This document shows, piece by piece, positions 41,568 to 49,883 of a stretch of 64,000 nucleotides of DNA (its first letter is position 1; every line of letters begins with the position of its first letter). This DNA comes from DATBLE01 sp963764565 (GTDB taxonomy: Bacteria > Actinomycetota > Thermoleophilia > Gaiellales > Gaiellaceae): contig CAVXTD010000011.1 of NCBI GenBank assembly GCA_963764565.1, positions 1-64,000 on the forward strand, read 5' to 3'. A program made the translations under genes and the position numbers. The notes under the pieces are model-generated. The model ran no database searches and had not been told where the DNA came from. It saw nothing but the letters and a program-made list of their open reading frames with translations.

Positions 41568-41598
41568 CAGTGTCTGACACCTTCGGTGTCAGACACTG
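41568..41598. repeat. Paired GTGTC-GACAC palindromic repeat, copy 5
   Basis: Identical to copy 4 (duplicated with the unit); 14-bp perfect stem. Confidence 0.88.
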
Positions 41599-42869
41599 AC
41601 CTGGGCCTGGGGCTCCTCCGCTGGTACGAGTCGCCGCGGAGCTCGCCACCGTCGGGCCCGCGTCAGCGCGTACGCCGTGACACTAAGCCCCGCTACGCCG
41701 GCGACTCCGAACGCGAGCTCCGTGCCGCCGACGTCCGCCAGCCAGCCTGCGAGCAGGCCGCCCACCGGTGCCAGGCCGGCGAACGCAAACAGGTAGAGCC
41801 CGAGCACCCGGCCGCGCAGCCGGTCGGGTGCGGTGAGCTGGAGGATCGACTGGCTGTTGGCCGTCCAGGTCGAGAAGCAGAAGCCGATCACGAACAAGAG
41901 CACAGCCGCGACAACCGCGCTGCGCACCGGCGCCAGCAGGAGCATCGCTCCGCTGAACCCCGCAGAGCCGAGGATCAAAGCCCGCCAGCTCGCGCGGCCC
42001 AGGGCGGCGGCGCCGAGTGCGCCCACCAACGCTCCGGCCCCGAAGCACGCGAACAGCACGCCGAAGACCTCGGCTCCTGCGTGCAGCGTCCCCGACGCGA
42101 GCACGGGCAGCAGGACGCGGAAGTTGAAACCCGTTGCGCTGACGACGACCGTGATCGCAAGCACGAGCCTCATCTGCGGCGAGCGCCATACATAGGCGAG
42201 TCCCTCGCGGATGGCTGCGCCGGTCTTGGCTGCGCCCGCCTCGCGGTCGAGGGGGTAGAGCTCCGCGCCGCGCATCAGCAGGAGCGCGGCGAGAAAGGCG
42301 AGGAACGTGCCCGCGTTGATCGCGAAGCACCAGCCGATCCCGGCCACCGCGATCAGAACGCCGCCGACAGCAGGGCCGACCACACGACCGGCGTTGAAGA
42401 GGCTCGAGTTGAGCGCGACGGCGTTCGGCAGCTCGTCGCGGCCGACCAGCTGGAACGTCAGCGCATGGCGGTTCGGCGCGTCGAAGACGAGCGCCGCGCC
42501 GCCGAGGAACGCAAGGACGAAGTACGGCCAGATCTGGTGTACGCCCGAGAACGCGAGCACCGCCAGGGCGGCGGCAACCAGCATCGAGCTCGCCTGGGTG
42601 ACGATCACCACGCGGCGGTTGTCGAAGCGGTCGGCGAGCGCGCCGGAAAAGAGCCCGAACGCCATGAACGGCGCGTAGCGGGCGAGGACGAGCATGCCGA
42701 CGTACACCGGCGAGTGCGTCAGCGCGAGCACGAGCCAGGGGAGCGCCGTGTCCTGCATCCACGTGCCGCTGACCGAGACGATCTGCCCGGCGAAGTACAG
42801 CCGGTAGTTGCGGTGCTTCTGGAGGCTGGAGAATGTGCGCGAGTTCAGCGCCAGCAGCGCGGCGGTCAC
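41589..42869 (-). CDS. MFS transporter, copy 2
   Basis: 426 residues, same family as copy 1; four residue differences were noticed (for example SLQKH for SLKKH, LAFLGG for LALLGG). Overlaps MarR copy 2 by ATGA and ends in the palindrome. Confidence 0.9.
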   Translation of the reverse strand: MTAALLALNSRTFSSLQKHRNYRLYFAGQIVSVSGTWMQDTALPWLVLALTHSPVYVGMLVLARYAPFMAFGLFSGALADRFDNRRVVIVTQASSMLVAAALAVLAFSGVHQIWPYFVLAFLGGAALVFDAPNRHALTFQLVGRDELPNAVALNSSLFNAGRVVGPAVGGVLIAVAGIGWCFAINAGTFLAFLAALLLMRGAELYPLDREAGAAKTGAAIREGLAYVWRSPQMRLVLAITVVVSATGFNFRVLLPVLASGTLHAGAEVFGVLFACFGAGALVGALGAAALGRASWRALILGSAGFSGAMLLLAPVRSAVVAAVLLFVIGFCFSTWTANSQSILQLTAPDRLRGRVLGLYLFAFAGLAPVGGLLAGWLADVGGTELAFGVAGVAGLSVTAYALTRARRWRAPRRLVPAEEPQAQVSV

Positions 42870-43312
42870 TCTTCCACCAGCCGCAGCAGCGGCTCGACCG
42901 CCGCGTCAACCGCCGCAAGCTCGGCCGCGGTCAGGCCCTGGAGTCGCTCCGCCAGCCAGGCCGTCCGGCGGCGTCGGACCGAGCGCAGTGCGCGCACGCC
43001 TTTGGGAGTGAGTGCGAGCCGGATCCGGCGGCCGTCGTCGGGCGACGGCGTCCGGTCGACGAGGCCCGCCTTCTCCAGCCGATCGACCGCGCGGGTCATC
43101 GCCGGCGTCGAAACCGCCTCGCGGGCGGCGAGCTCGGTGATCCCGAGCTGCGGGTCGTTGCGGATCTGCGCGAGCAGCGTCGCCTGACCTCCGGTGATCC
43201 CCTCGGCATGGGCTTCCCGGCGAAGGTGACGGGAGAGTTGGAGCAGGGCCGGGCGCAGGCGGTTTGCGAGCTCGAGGGAATCGGTTGCGACGACCGGCAT
43301 TTCGTTAACCAT
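42866..43312 (-). CDS. MarR family regulator, copy 2
   Basis: 148 residues; three conservative differences from copy 1 (LGITELA, RLALTPKG, DAAVEPL). Same operator-like palindrome at the start codon. Two nearly identical repressors would presumably bind both operators. Confidence 0.9.
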   Translation of the reverse strand: MVNEMPVVATDSLELANRLRPALLQLSRHLRREAHAEGITGGQATLLAQIRNDPQLGITELAAREAVSTPAMTRAVDRLEKAGLVDRTPSPDDGRRIRLALTPKGVRALRSVRRRRTAWLAERLQGLTAAELAAVDAAVEPLLRLVEE

Positions 43313-43368
43313 GGTAACAACAGCGGTCCCGGCCCCGGGTGGCGCGGTGAGCTACGAAGTGGCGGGTG

Positions 43369-44154
43369 CTAGCCGCGGCAGCGCTTGACGGCCTCGGCGT
43401 AGGCGGCCTGGTCGGTCTCGCCGCCCCAGACGCCGCCGACCTTGAAGTCGGGCTCGCCGATCAACACGCCGTCGGCCCTGTCGTAGAACTCCTTGACGTT
43501 GTCGAGGCCGATGCCGCTGCCGATCAGAACCGGAAGCTCGACCGCCCCCTTCACCGTGTCGAGCCGCTCCCAGGTGGGCGGGATCGGGCTGCGCGGGCCG
43601 GAGACGATCACGGCGTCGACGCCCCCGCGCTCGGCGAGATCCTGGGCGGCGTACTCGATCGGCACGTCGAAGAGCGGGTGCGCGTGCTTGACGTGGACGT
43701 CGCCGAAGATCAGCACCTCGGAGTCGAGCGAGCGGCGCAGCCGCGCGAGCTCCGCGGCGCAGCCCTGGATGAGCCCCTGGTCGGTGACGTAGGCGCCGAT
43801 CATCACGTTGCAGCGGATGAAGTCGGCGCCGCAGACGTGCGCGATCGAGAGCGCCTCCTCGCAGGCGTTGCGGAGGATGTTGACCCCGACGTGCATCGAC
43901 GTCGCGCGCCGCACCTCGGTGACGAGCACGGTCATCGCGGCGACCGTCGCGGGCGGGACGTGGTCGCGGAAGAGCGGCACGTCGCCGACGTTCTCGACGA
44001 TGCAGGCGTCGAGCCCGGCCGCCTCGAGCTTGCGCGCCTCCGAGAGCGCGAAGGCGACGAGCTCGTCCATCGTCTTGTCGTTGCGCGGCGCAGCCGGCAG
44101 CGCCGGCATGTGGATCATCCCGAGAATCGGCTTGCGGGCGAGCAGCTCGCGCAC
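43369..44154 (-). CDS. BtpA/SgcQ family protein, copy 2
   Basis: 261 residues from GTG 44154 (VRELLARKPILGMIHMPALP). TAAGAT lies 7 nt upstream, so this copy keeps the presumed native promoter. Protein identical to copy 1 although the DNA has synonymous differences, which points to purifying selection or recent gene conversion. Confidence 0.88.
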   Translation of the reverse strand: MRELLARKPILGMIHMPALPAAPRNDKTMDELVAFALSEARKLEAAGLDACIVENVGDVPLFRDHVPPATVAAMTVLVTEVRRATSMHVGVNILRNACEEALSIAHVCGADFIRCNVMIGAYVTDQGLIQGCAAELARLRRSLDSEVLIFGDVHVKHAHPLFDVPIEYAAQDLAERGGVDAVIVSGPRSPIPPTWERLDTVKGAVELPVLIGSGIGLDNVKEFYDRADGVLIGEPDFKVGGVWGGETDQAAYAEAVKRCRG

Positions 44155-44161
44155 GCCGGTG

Positions 44162-44167
44162 ATCTTA
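44162..44167 (-). promoter_or_regulatory. Putative -10 (TAAGAT) of BtpA-like copy 2
   Basis: TANNNT on the minus strand, 7 nt before GTG 44154; absent from copy 1. Confidence 0.55.
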
Positions 44168-44269
44168 TGCCGCCGACGTCCATTGCCCTGTCTTCGTCGG
44201 GTCGACGCGCTAGCGCCGCGCTCGCATCCCGGGAAAGGAGCTCACGTCGACCCGTCCCCGAAAGGAGAC

Positions 44270-44634
44270 ATGTCGACCAAGCCGAGACCTCCCGGCCGCA
44301 GCCCGCCGGAGCCGAGCGTGCCCGCACTGCGGGCAGGCGCTGCTCACAGAACAGGCAGTTCGCAGCTGCGCGCGTCCGAGTCAAGCGCGCGGAAGATCGA
44401 GGAGGCCGCCCGGGCGCTCGCCGCCGAGCTTGCGAAGGAGGTCATTGCCGACCGGAGCCGCCGAGCGTGCCCCGCCCGTGCACACTCCGGAGACGGAGGA
44501 CGCCCGGAGCTTCACACTTCCGCGTCGTCGGCGGCGGGCATCTGGACGGCGTCGACCTGTTCCTCGGCTTCGTGATCGGGCCGATCATCAGACGGCTGCC
44601 GATTCCGGCGCGGATCGAGTTCACCCCGCGCTGA
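44270..44634 (+). CDS. Zinc-ribbon/helical protein, frameshifted, unknown function
   Basis: ATG 44270 follows AAAGGAGAC closely; a similar AAAGGAG...GTCGACC stretch occurs 30 nt earlier, as a short tandem repeat. Different frames contain MSTKPRPPGRSPPEP, CPHCGQALLTEQAVR (a CxxC zinc ribbon), QLRASESSARKIEEAARALA then AELAKEVIADR (amphipathic helix), and at the end VDLFLGFVIGPIIRR (hydrophobic). The stop TGA overlaps the next ATG (TGATG). At least two indels. No confident family. Confidence 0.4.
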
Positions 44635-44961
44635 TGCCGACGATGGTGCTGCTGATCCCGACGCTGGTGACGATGGCGCTCGCGTCCGGCTGCCAGCTCG
44701 CCGGGACCACGGGATGCTCGACGCGCGGCTACCCGCGCCACGGCTGGGTCGTCGCGTCGATGCATCGTCGTCGGGGTCATGGCCGTGATCGCGCTCGGCC
44801 TCCTCGAGCCGGCGAACTCGCCGTGCTCTTCGAGCTGCGCGAAGCCGCAGCCGAACGGCGCGATGATCGAGAAGCTGATGAAGCGGTTCATCTACACCGC
44901 CGGCATCACCGGAGCGATGCAGGTCGCGACCCTGATCATCATGACCAGGCTGGCGAGTTGA
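44634..44961 (+). CDS. Small membrane protein A, frameshifted
   Basis: About 108 residues with three hydrophobic segments: TMVLLIPTLVTMALASGCQ, then after one slip near 44765 VVGVMAVIALGLLEPAN, and KRFIYTAGITGAMQVATLII. Several Cys and Pro in the loop (SPCSSSCAKPQP). Coupled by TGATG to both neighbours. Function unknown. Confidence 0.45.
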
Positions 44962-45398
44962 TGGCTGCGCAGCGCGAACAGCCGCTCCGCCGAGCGGATG
45001 GCTCCCGACCGTCGACGCGCGCGGGATGCGTCTCGATCGCGCTCGTCGCGTCGGGTCGTGATCTACCTCGCCGCGTACCTGCCGCGCCGCGCTCCGCTCG
45101 GCCCTGCGGTCGGACTCCTGGCCGCCGCGGCGCTGCGTGCTCCGGCGAGCGTCGCTCTGCTCGCGCGCCGACGGGCTTCCCCTCCTGGGGGTTCGTCCAG
45201 GTCGCCGGCGATGGACGCTGCTCGCGCTACGTCGTGTTCGCGGGATGTCGAGTACGCCTTCATCTACGACCACACGCGGGCAACGTGCTGGTCGTGAGGT
45301 CGCTGTGCTCGCCCGTTCATGCTCGACGGGCCGGGCATCGTCGGCTTCACGGTGCGCGCTTCGAGGAGCGCACGTCCTCGAAGGCTGGACTCCGTTAG
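44961..45398 (+). CDS. Small membrane protein B, frameshifted
   Basis: About 145 residues after repairing several slips: MAAQREQPLRRA, VIYLAAYLPRRAPLGPAVG, LLAAAALxAPASVALLARxDG, FPSWGFVQVAGW, LEYAFIYDHTRGNVLVV, and GIVGFTVARFEERTSSKAG. Four probable helices. Last gene of the three-gene unit starting at 44270. No family recognised. Confidence 0.4.
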   Translation: MAAQREQPLRRADGSRPSTRAGCVSIALVASGRDLPRRVPAAPRSARPCGRTPGRRGAACSGERRSARAPTGFPSWGFVQVAGDGRCSRYVVFAGCRVRLHLRPHAGNVLVVRSLCSPVHARRAGHRRLHGARFEERTSSKAGLR

Positions 45399-45401
45399 GC
45401 T
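45396..45401 (+). promoter_or_regulatory. Putative -10 (TAGGCT) of aminotransferase
   Basis: TANNNT 7 nt before GTG 45409, overlapping the stop of the preceding ORF. Confidence 0.5.
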
Positions 45402-45408
45402 CGCGGCA

Positions 45409-46606
45409 GTGGCGGTCACGTCGGAGACCGGACGGTGGGATCACCTCTTCGCCGCCCGCACGCGCGGGGACGTCGGCGAGGGGATCGCGTTCGTGCTCGG
45501 CTTCCTCGGAAGACCCGACCTGATCTCGTTCGCAGGCGGTTTTCCCGATCCGCTGACGTTTCCGCGCGAGCGCGCCTCGGCGCTGCTCCAGGAGTTCGCG
45601 GCGACGGGCGAGACGACCGCGTTCCAGTACGCGCCGACGCGAGGTCTCGCCGGCACGCTCGACGCGGTCGCCGGCAGGCTCGAGCGCATCCAGGGCCGCC
45701 GCCCGGGCGACGACGAGCTGCTGATCACGAGCGGCGGGATCGAGGGGCTCGAGCTCGTCTGCAAGTCGTTTCTCGACCGGGGCGACGCCGTCGTCGTCGA
45801 GGGGCCGACGTACCTCGGCGCGATCATGGCCTTCCGCGGGTTCGAGGCCGAGATCACCGCCGTCCCGATGGACGACGACGGGCTCCAGGTCGACGAGCTG
45901 GAGCGCCGGCTGGACGGCGGGTTGCGTCCGAAGCTTCTCTACACGATCCCGGACCACCAGAATCCCGCGGGAGTCAGCCTGTCGGTCGAGCGGCGCGAGC
46001 TGCTCGTCGAGCTCGCGCGGCGGTACGGCTTCCTGATCGTCGAGGACGTCGCGTATCGCGAGCTCGGCTTCGGCGACGACGCACCGCCGAGCCTCTGGAG
46101 CCTCGCGCCGGACACGGTCGTGCAGGCCGGGACGACGTCGAAGACGTTCCTGCCGGGTGTTCGGCTCGGCTGGGCGGCCGCGCCCGCGGACGTCTCCGCC
46201 CGGCTCGTCGCGGCCAAGCAGAACACCGACCAGTGCGCGGGTGCGCTCGGCCAGCGCATGTTCGAGGAGTACGTCCGCCGTGGCTGGATCGACGAGCAGG
46301 TCTCCCGGTCACGCGAGCTGTACCGGAGCAAGTGCGACCGTCTGCTGGCCGCGCTCGAGCGGCTGATGCCGGCGGACGCATACTGGACTCGCCCACAGGG
46401 CGGCTTCTTCTCGTGGCTGACCCTGCCCGGGTGCGACGCCACGGCGCTCGCGGCGACGGCGGCCGAGCACGGCGTCGGGATCGTCCCCGGCTCGCTCTTC
46501 TATCCCGACGGTCGCGGCGGCGAGCAACGTTCGGCTCTCGTTCAGCATGGTCGACGAGTCGCTCATCGACGAGGGGATCGAGCGGCTCGCCTCACTCGTC
46601 GCGTAG
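45409..46606 (+). CDS. PLP-dependent aminotransferase (2-aminoadipate/MocR-like class I), frameshifted near C-terminus
   Basis: About 398 residues. ISFAGGFPDPLTFP, ALLQEFAATGETTAFQYAPTRGLAGT, LLITSGGIEGLELVCKSFLDRGDAVVVEGPTYLGAI, YTIPDHQNPAG, LIVEDVAYREL, and AGTTSKTFLPGVRLGW with the PLP lysine. This matches stand-alone fold-I aminotransferases related to LysN and to the effector domain of MocR regulators; no DNA-binding domain. A slip near 46520 shifts the end to SNVRLSFSMVDESLIDEGIERL. Overlaps the convergent cupin gene by 15 nt. Confidence 0.85.
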
Positions 46607-46967
46607 GTAGACGTCCGACCCGTCCAGCCAGTCCTGCCCGGGGCGGGCAGAAGATGTCGACGTCGAGCGTCGCCTCCAGCGCCTCGGCCCGGTGCGGCAG
46701 GTGCGACGGGATGTGGAGCACCTCGCCGGCGGCGACGTCGACGACCTCCGACTCGTCCTCGCCGAGCCAGAACCGCAGGACGCCCTCGAGGATGTAGGTC
46801 AGCTGCTCGTTCTCGTGCGCGTGCTTGGGCACGAGGCCGCCCTTCTGGAAGTACACGTGCGCGAGCATCATCCGCTCGGTCGAGATCAGGCGGCGCTCGA
46901 GGTCCGGCTTCAGCGCCTCCTTCGGCAGGTCCTCCCAGCGGTAGAGCGTGGCACCGGAAACGCCCAT
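46592..46967 (-). CDS. Cupin-domain protein (one frameshift)
   Basis: About 125 residues from ATG 46967, which has an AGGAG sequence about 8 nt upstream. RmlC-like jelly roll: PKHAHENEQLTYILEGVLRFWLGEDE (motif 1, HxH-E) and VLHIPSHLPHRAEALEATLDVDIFCPPR (motif 2). After one extra base near 46625 the protein ends QDWLDGSDVYLRDE. Small metal-binding cupin, probably dioxygenase- or sensor-like. Confidence 0.8.
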
Positions 46968-47060
46968 CCTCGTTCTCCTCTCGTCGATGGCAGGCGATCG
47001 TCTCATTTCCTTCCACCTTCGTCACAGACGCGACACGGCTCCTGTGCTCTCCTGACCATC

Positions 47061-47529
47061 GTGGGAGGATTCTCGGAGGTCCGGGCGCACGCGGTCGCCC
47101 GGCAGCTCGACATCGGGCTCGACGGCATCTGTCTCGCCTGTCTCAGCTTCGTCTCGATCGCGCTCGACGGCGGCGACCGATCCGTTGTCACGCGGGAGGT
47201 CCGGAGGATGACACCGGACCTGTGGGCCGACGGGCTCGACGAGCGGGCCCTGGCTGCGGTGCGGCGTGCCGCCGAGCTGCGGTGTGACCGACGCCGACGC
47301 TGCGCTCGCCGACCTCGAGCTCGGCGGCGGCGAGAGCTTCACCGCCCGCGCGATCGTGTGGAAGCTCGCCGAGCAGCTCTGCCGCCAGGCGCGCATCACG
47401 GCCCGTGCCGAGACGCTGACGCGCGACCGCTGCGAAGGGCGCCGGCCGAATGGAATTGATGCCTGTGATGCTAAAATCAGGGCATCATGCGCACCACGAT
47501 CACGCTGGATGACGACGTCGTCGCAATGA
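47061..47529 (+). CDS. Hypothetical protein, frameshifted
   Basis: GTG 47061 gives VGGFSEVRAHAVARQLDIGLDG, LACLSFVSIALDGGDRSVVTREVRRMTPDLWADGLDERALAAVRRAAELR; one extra G near 47283 then leads to VTDADAALADLELGGGESFTARAIVWKLAEQLCRQARI. Mainly helical and acidic, no membrane segment. The repaired frame runs 43 nt into vapB, while another frame stops at 47459. No family recognised. Confidence 0.4.
47466..47487. promoter_or_regulatory. Inverted repeat TGATGC-N10-GCATCA over vapB promoter
   Basis: Perfect 6-nt arms bracketing TAAAAT (47472-47477), a -10 candidate 9 nt before the vapB ATG; the right arm touches the start codon. Fits autorepression by the VapBC complex. Confidence 0.6.
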
Positions 47530-47732
47530 TCGAGAGCGAGCGCGCCCGGACCGGGGAGTCGTTCCGCTCTGCGGTCAACCGGCTGCTTCGCCGGAGCGCT
47601 CGTCCGGCTCGGTCCGCCGAGCCTCCGCCGCTGCCGACGCGGCCCGGACGGCCGCTGATCGATATTTCCGACGTCTCGGCGGTGCTGGCAGCGCTCGACG
47701 ACGAGCGGCGCGCAGAGCGCGGACTCCCGTGA
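47487..47732 (+). CDS. vapB: VapB-type antitoxin (ribbon-helix-helix)
   Basis: 81 residues. MRTTITLDDDVVAMIESERARTGESFRSAVNRLLRR is a ribbon-helix-helix DNA-binding module; the C-terminal tail (PGRPLIDISDVSAVLAALDDERR) is the toxin-binding part. Preceded by an inverted repeat. Stop overlaps the toxin start by GTGA. Confidence 0.87.
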   Translation: MRTTITLDDDVVAMIESERARTGESFRSAVNRLLRRSARPARSAEPPPLPTRPGRPLIDISDVSAVLAALDDERRAERGLP

Positions 47733-48175
47733 CGCTCGTGGACACGAACCTGCTCGTGTACGCGAGGTTCACGGACGCGCCCGAGCACGATCGGGCACGC
47801 GCGTGGCTCGGGGCGCTCTTCGCCGACGGCGACGGAACTGTCGCCTTCTGCTGGCCGGTCGTCTACTCGTTGATTCGCCTGACGAGCAACACTCGCGCGT
47901 TCGGCAGGAATGCCCTGACCGTTCGGGACGCCTGGGCCGATATCGCCGCGTATCTGGCGCAGCCGGCCGTCCGGATCGTCTCGCCCGGTGCCGGGCATGC
48001 GGCGATCGCTGCCGAGCTCGCCGCCACGCCGGGCCTGCGCAGCGAGGACGTCCCGGACATCGAGATCGCCGCGCTCGCGATCGAGCACGGGCTCGTCCTC
48101 GCCTCGCACGACAGCGGCTTCCGCAGCTTCTCGGGCCTGCGCGTCGTCGATCCCCTCGAGGGTGGCGAGGAGATC
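47729..48175 (+). CDS. vapC: VapC-type PIN-domain toxin
   Basis: About 145 residues. PIN RNase: LVDTNLLVYARFTDAPEHDRARAWL (first Asp), FCWPVVYSLIRLTSNTRAF (position usually Glu or Ala, here Ser-Leu), SEDVPDIEIAALAIEHGLVLASHDSGFRSFSGLRVVDPL (acidic pair and final Asp). Length and LRVVDPL ending match the family; the open frame continues to 48550, so the native stop (TAA at 48173-48175 in the neighbouring frame) was probably lost through an indel. Converges on the luciferase-like gene. Confidence 0.83.
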
Positions 48176-48184
48176 GTAATCGCG

Positions 48185-49212
48185 TCAGGCGACGCGGGAC
48201 GCGGGCCGCGCGAGGGCCTGCGCGATCAGCTCGTAGGAGCGGAGCCGGTCGGCGTGGTCGTAGACCATCGTGGTCAGGATCAGCTCGTCGGCGCCGGTGC
48301 GCCGCTGCGAGCTCGTGCAGGCCGTCGCGCACCGTGGCGGGCGAGCCGACGACGTGCGAGGCCGTCCAGCTGTCGACGAACGCGCGCTCGGCGGGCGAGT
48401 ACTCGTAGGCGGCCGCCTCCTCGGGCGACGGGCAGCGTCGCCGGGCCGGCCGGTGCGCAGGCGCAGGAACGACGAGCGCGCCGGGCGTGCAGCCAGCGCG
48501 CCTGCTCGTCGGTCTCGGCGCAGACGACCGCGACGCCGATCATCGCGTAGGGCTCGGCGAGGCGTCGGCGAAGGCCGGAAGGTGCGCGCGGTAGAGCTCG
48601 CAGCGCCGGCATCGTGTTCTGCGGCATGAAGTGGTGGGCGAACGAGAACGGCAGCCCGAGCTCGCCCGCCAGCTGGGCGCTGAAGTCGCTCGAGCCGAGC
48701 AGCCAGATCGCCGGCATGCTCGCCGCGCGCCCGGCGACCGCGGTGATGCTGCGGGAAGCGTCCCGGCGAAGAAGGCGAGCAGCTCTGCGAGCTGGCGTCG
48801 GGAGGTCGTCGGCGGACCGGGTCGAGCGATGCGGCGCAGCGCATGAGGCGGTGATCTGGTCGGTGCCGGGCGCGCGGCCGATGCCGAGGTCGATCCGGCC
48901 CGGGTGCAGCGCCTCGAGCATCCCGAACTGCTCGGCGACCACCAGCGGCTGGTGGTTGGGCAGCATCACGCCGCCCGAGCCGACCCGCATCGTCGTCGTC
49001 GCGCTCGCCAGGTGGGCGATCAGCACCGCCGGCGCGGAGCTGGCGATCCCCGGCATGTTGTGGTGCTCGGCGACCCAGTGGCGCAGGTAGCCGAGCCGCT
49101 CGACGTGCTGCGCCAGCTCGAGCGAGTTGCGCAGCGCCTCGCCGACGGTCGACCCGGTCGCGACGGGCGCGAGATCGAGAACAGACACCGGCGCCGTCCC
49201 AGCAAGAACCAT
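48185..49212 (-). CDS. LLM-class flavin-dependent oxidoreductase (frameshifted)
   Basis: About 340 residues. Bacterial-luciferase-like TIM barrel: VSVLDLAPVATGSTVGEALRNSLELAQHVERLGYLRHWVAEHHNMPGIA, VGSGGVMLPNHQPLVVAEQFGMLEALHPGRIDLGIGRAPGTD (the conserved core), then IWLLGSSDFSAQLAGELGLPFSFAHHFMPQ. The C-terminal third is broken by several slips and ends ELIAQALARPASRVA. FMN-dependent, substrate unknown; this N-terminal pattern is that of the MsnO8-like subgroup. Confidence 0.83.
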
Positions 49213-49275
49213 CCAGCCCAGTATCGCAAGCAGCCGGCATCTGGCCACGGCGCCGGCGGTGAGCCATGAAGCGGC

Positions 49276-49882
49276 TCAGCCCGCTTGCTCGGCGATCGCG
49301 GCGAGTGCGGTCGTGAGCATGGCTGCCTCGACGTCGGCGCTCGGGGATCCGTCCGCCCTGCAATTCGAAGCTCGCGGTGTGCACGATCGCGCGGATCACC
49401 GCGAGATGCCAGAGACCGGGAGATCACGCCGGAAGACGCCCTCCTTCTGGCCGCGTTCGATGAGCGGCGCGAGCTGCGTCGAGTCACCGGGAGGTGACGG
49501 CGGCGCAGCTCCTTCGCCGAGAGCCGGCTCGTGTTGATCGCGAGCGAGAGCGTGGAAGCTGGCCGAGCTGCCGCCAGGTGGCACGGAGCACCCGCTCGAG
49601 CGCCTCCGCCGGCTCGCCGCGCTGCGGCTCGGCATCGCTTCGTCGCCGCGGCGACCTCGGCGACCGCGTGCTCCATGACGGCGTCGAGGAGGACTCGCGG
49701 GTCGGGAAGTGGACGTAGATCGTCGCGCGGACGACGCCCGCGCGGCGAGCGATCTCGGCCATGCTGGCATCGGGATCGCTCGCCAGCGCCTCGAGGCGGC
49801 GTCGAGGATGGCGGCGACGCTGCGTTCGGCGTCGGCGCGGCGGCGCCTGGTGCGTGGTGGCGGGTGTCGTCTGCTTCGCCAT
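49276..49882 (-). CDS. TetR family regulator (frameshifted)
   Basis: About 195 residues. HTH: ALASDPDASMAEIARRAGVVRATIYVHFPTRE then LLDAVMEHAVAEV. The C-terminal ligand domain is scattered over frames and ends LTTALAAIAEQAG. ATG 49882 lies one base after the efflux-pump stop, so pump and regulator share a transcript. Two identical-type inverted repeats before the pump are its likely operators. Confidence 0.75.
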
Positions 49883-49883
49883 C

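Larger units (their letters stand above)
41031..44151. repeat. Tandem duplication unit, copy 2
   Basis: Direct repeat of 37894-41030. Homology ends near 44151, just upstream of the BtpA-like GTG. Confidence 0.9.

Noticed and set aside
2812..41598. CRISPR array
   Set aside because: The short palindromes are dispersed, self-complementary and lack regularly spaced unique spacers; no cas genes are present.
44779..44961. Independent 60-residue membrane peptide gene
   Set aside because: Better explained as the C-terminal part of small membrane protein A after one extra base near 44765.
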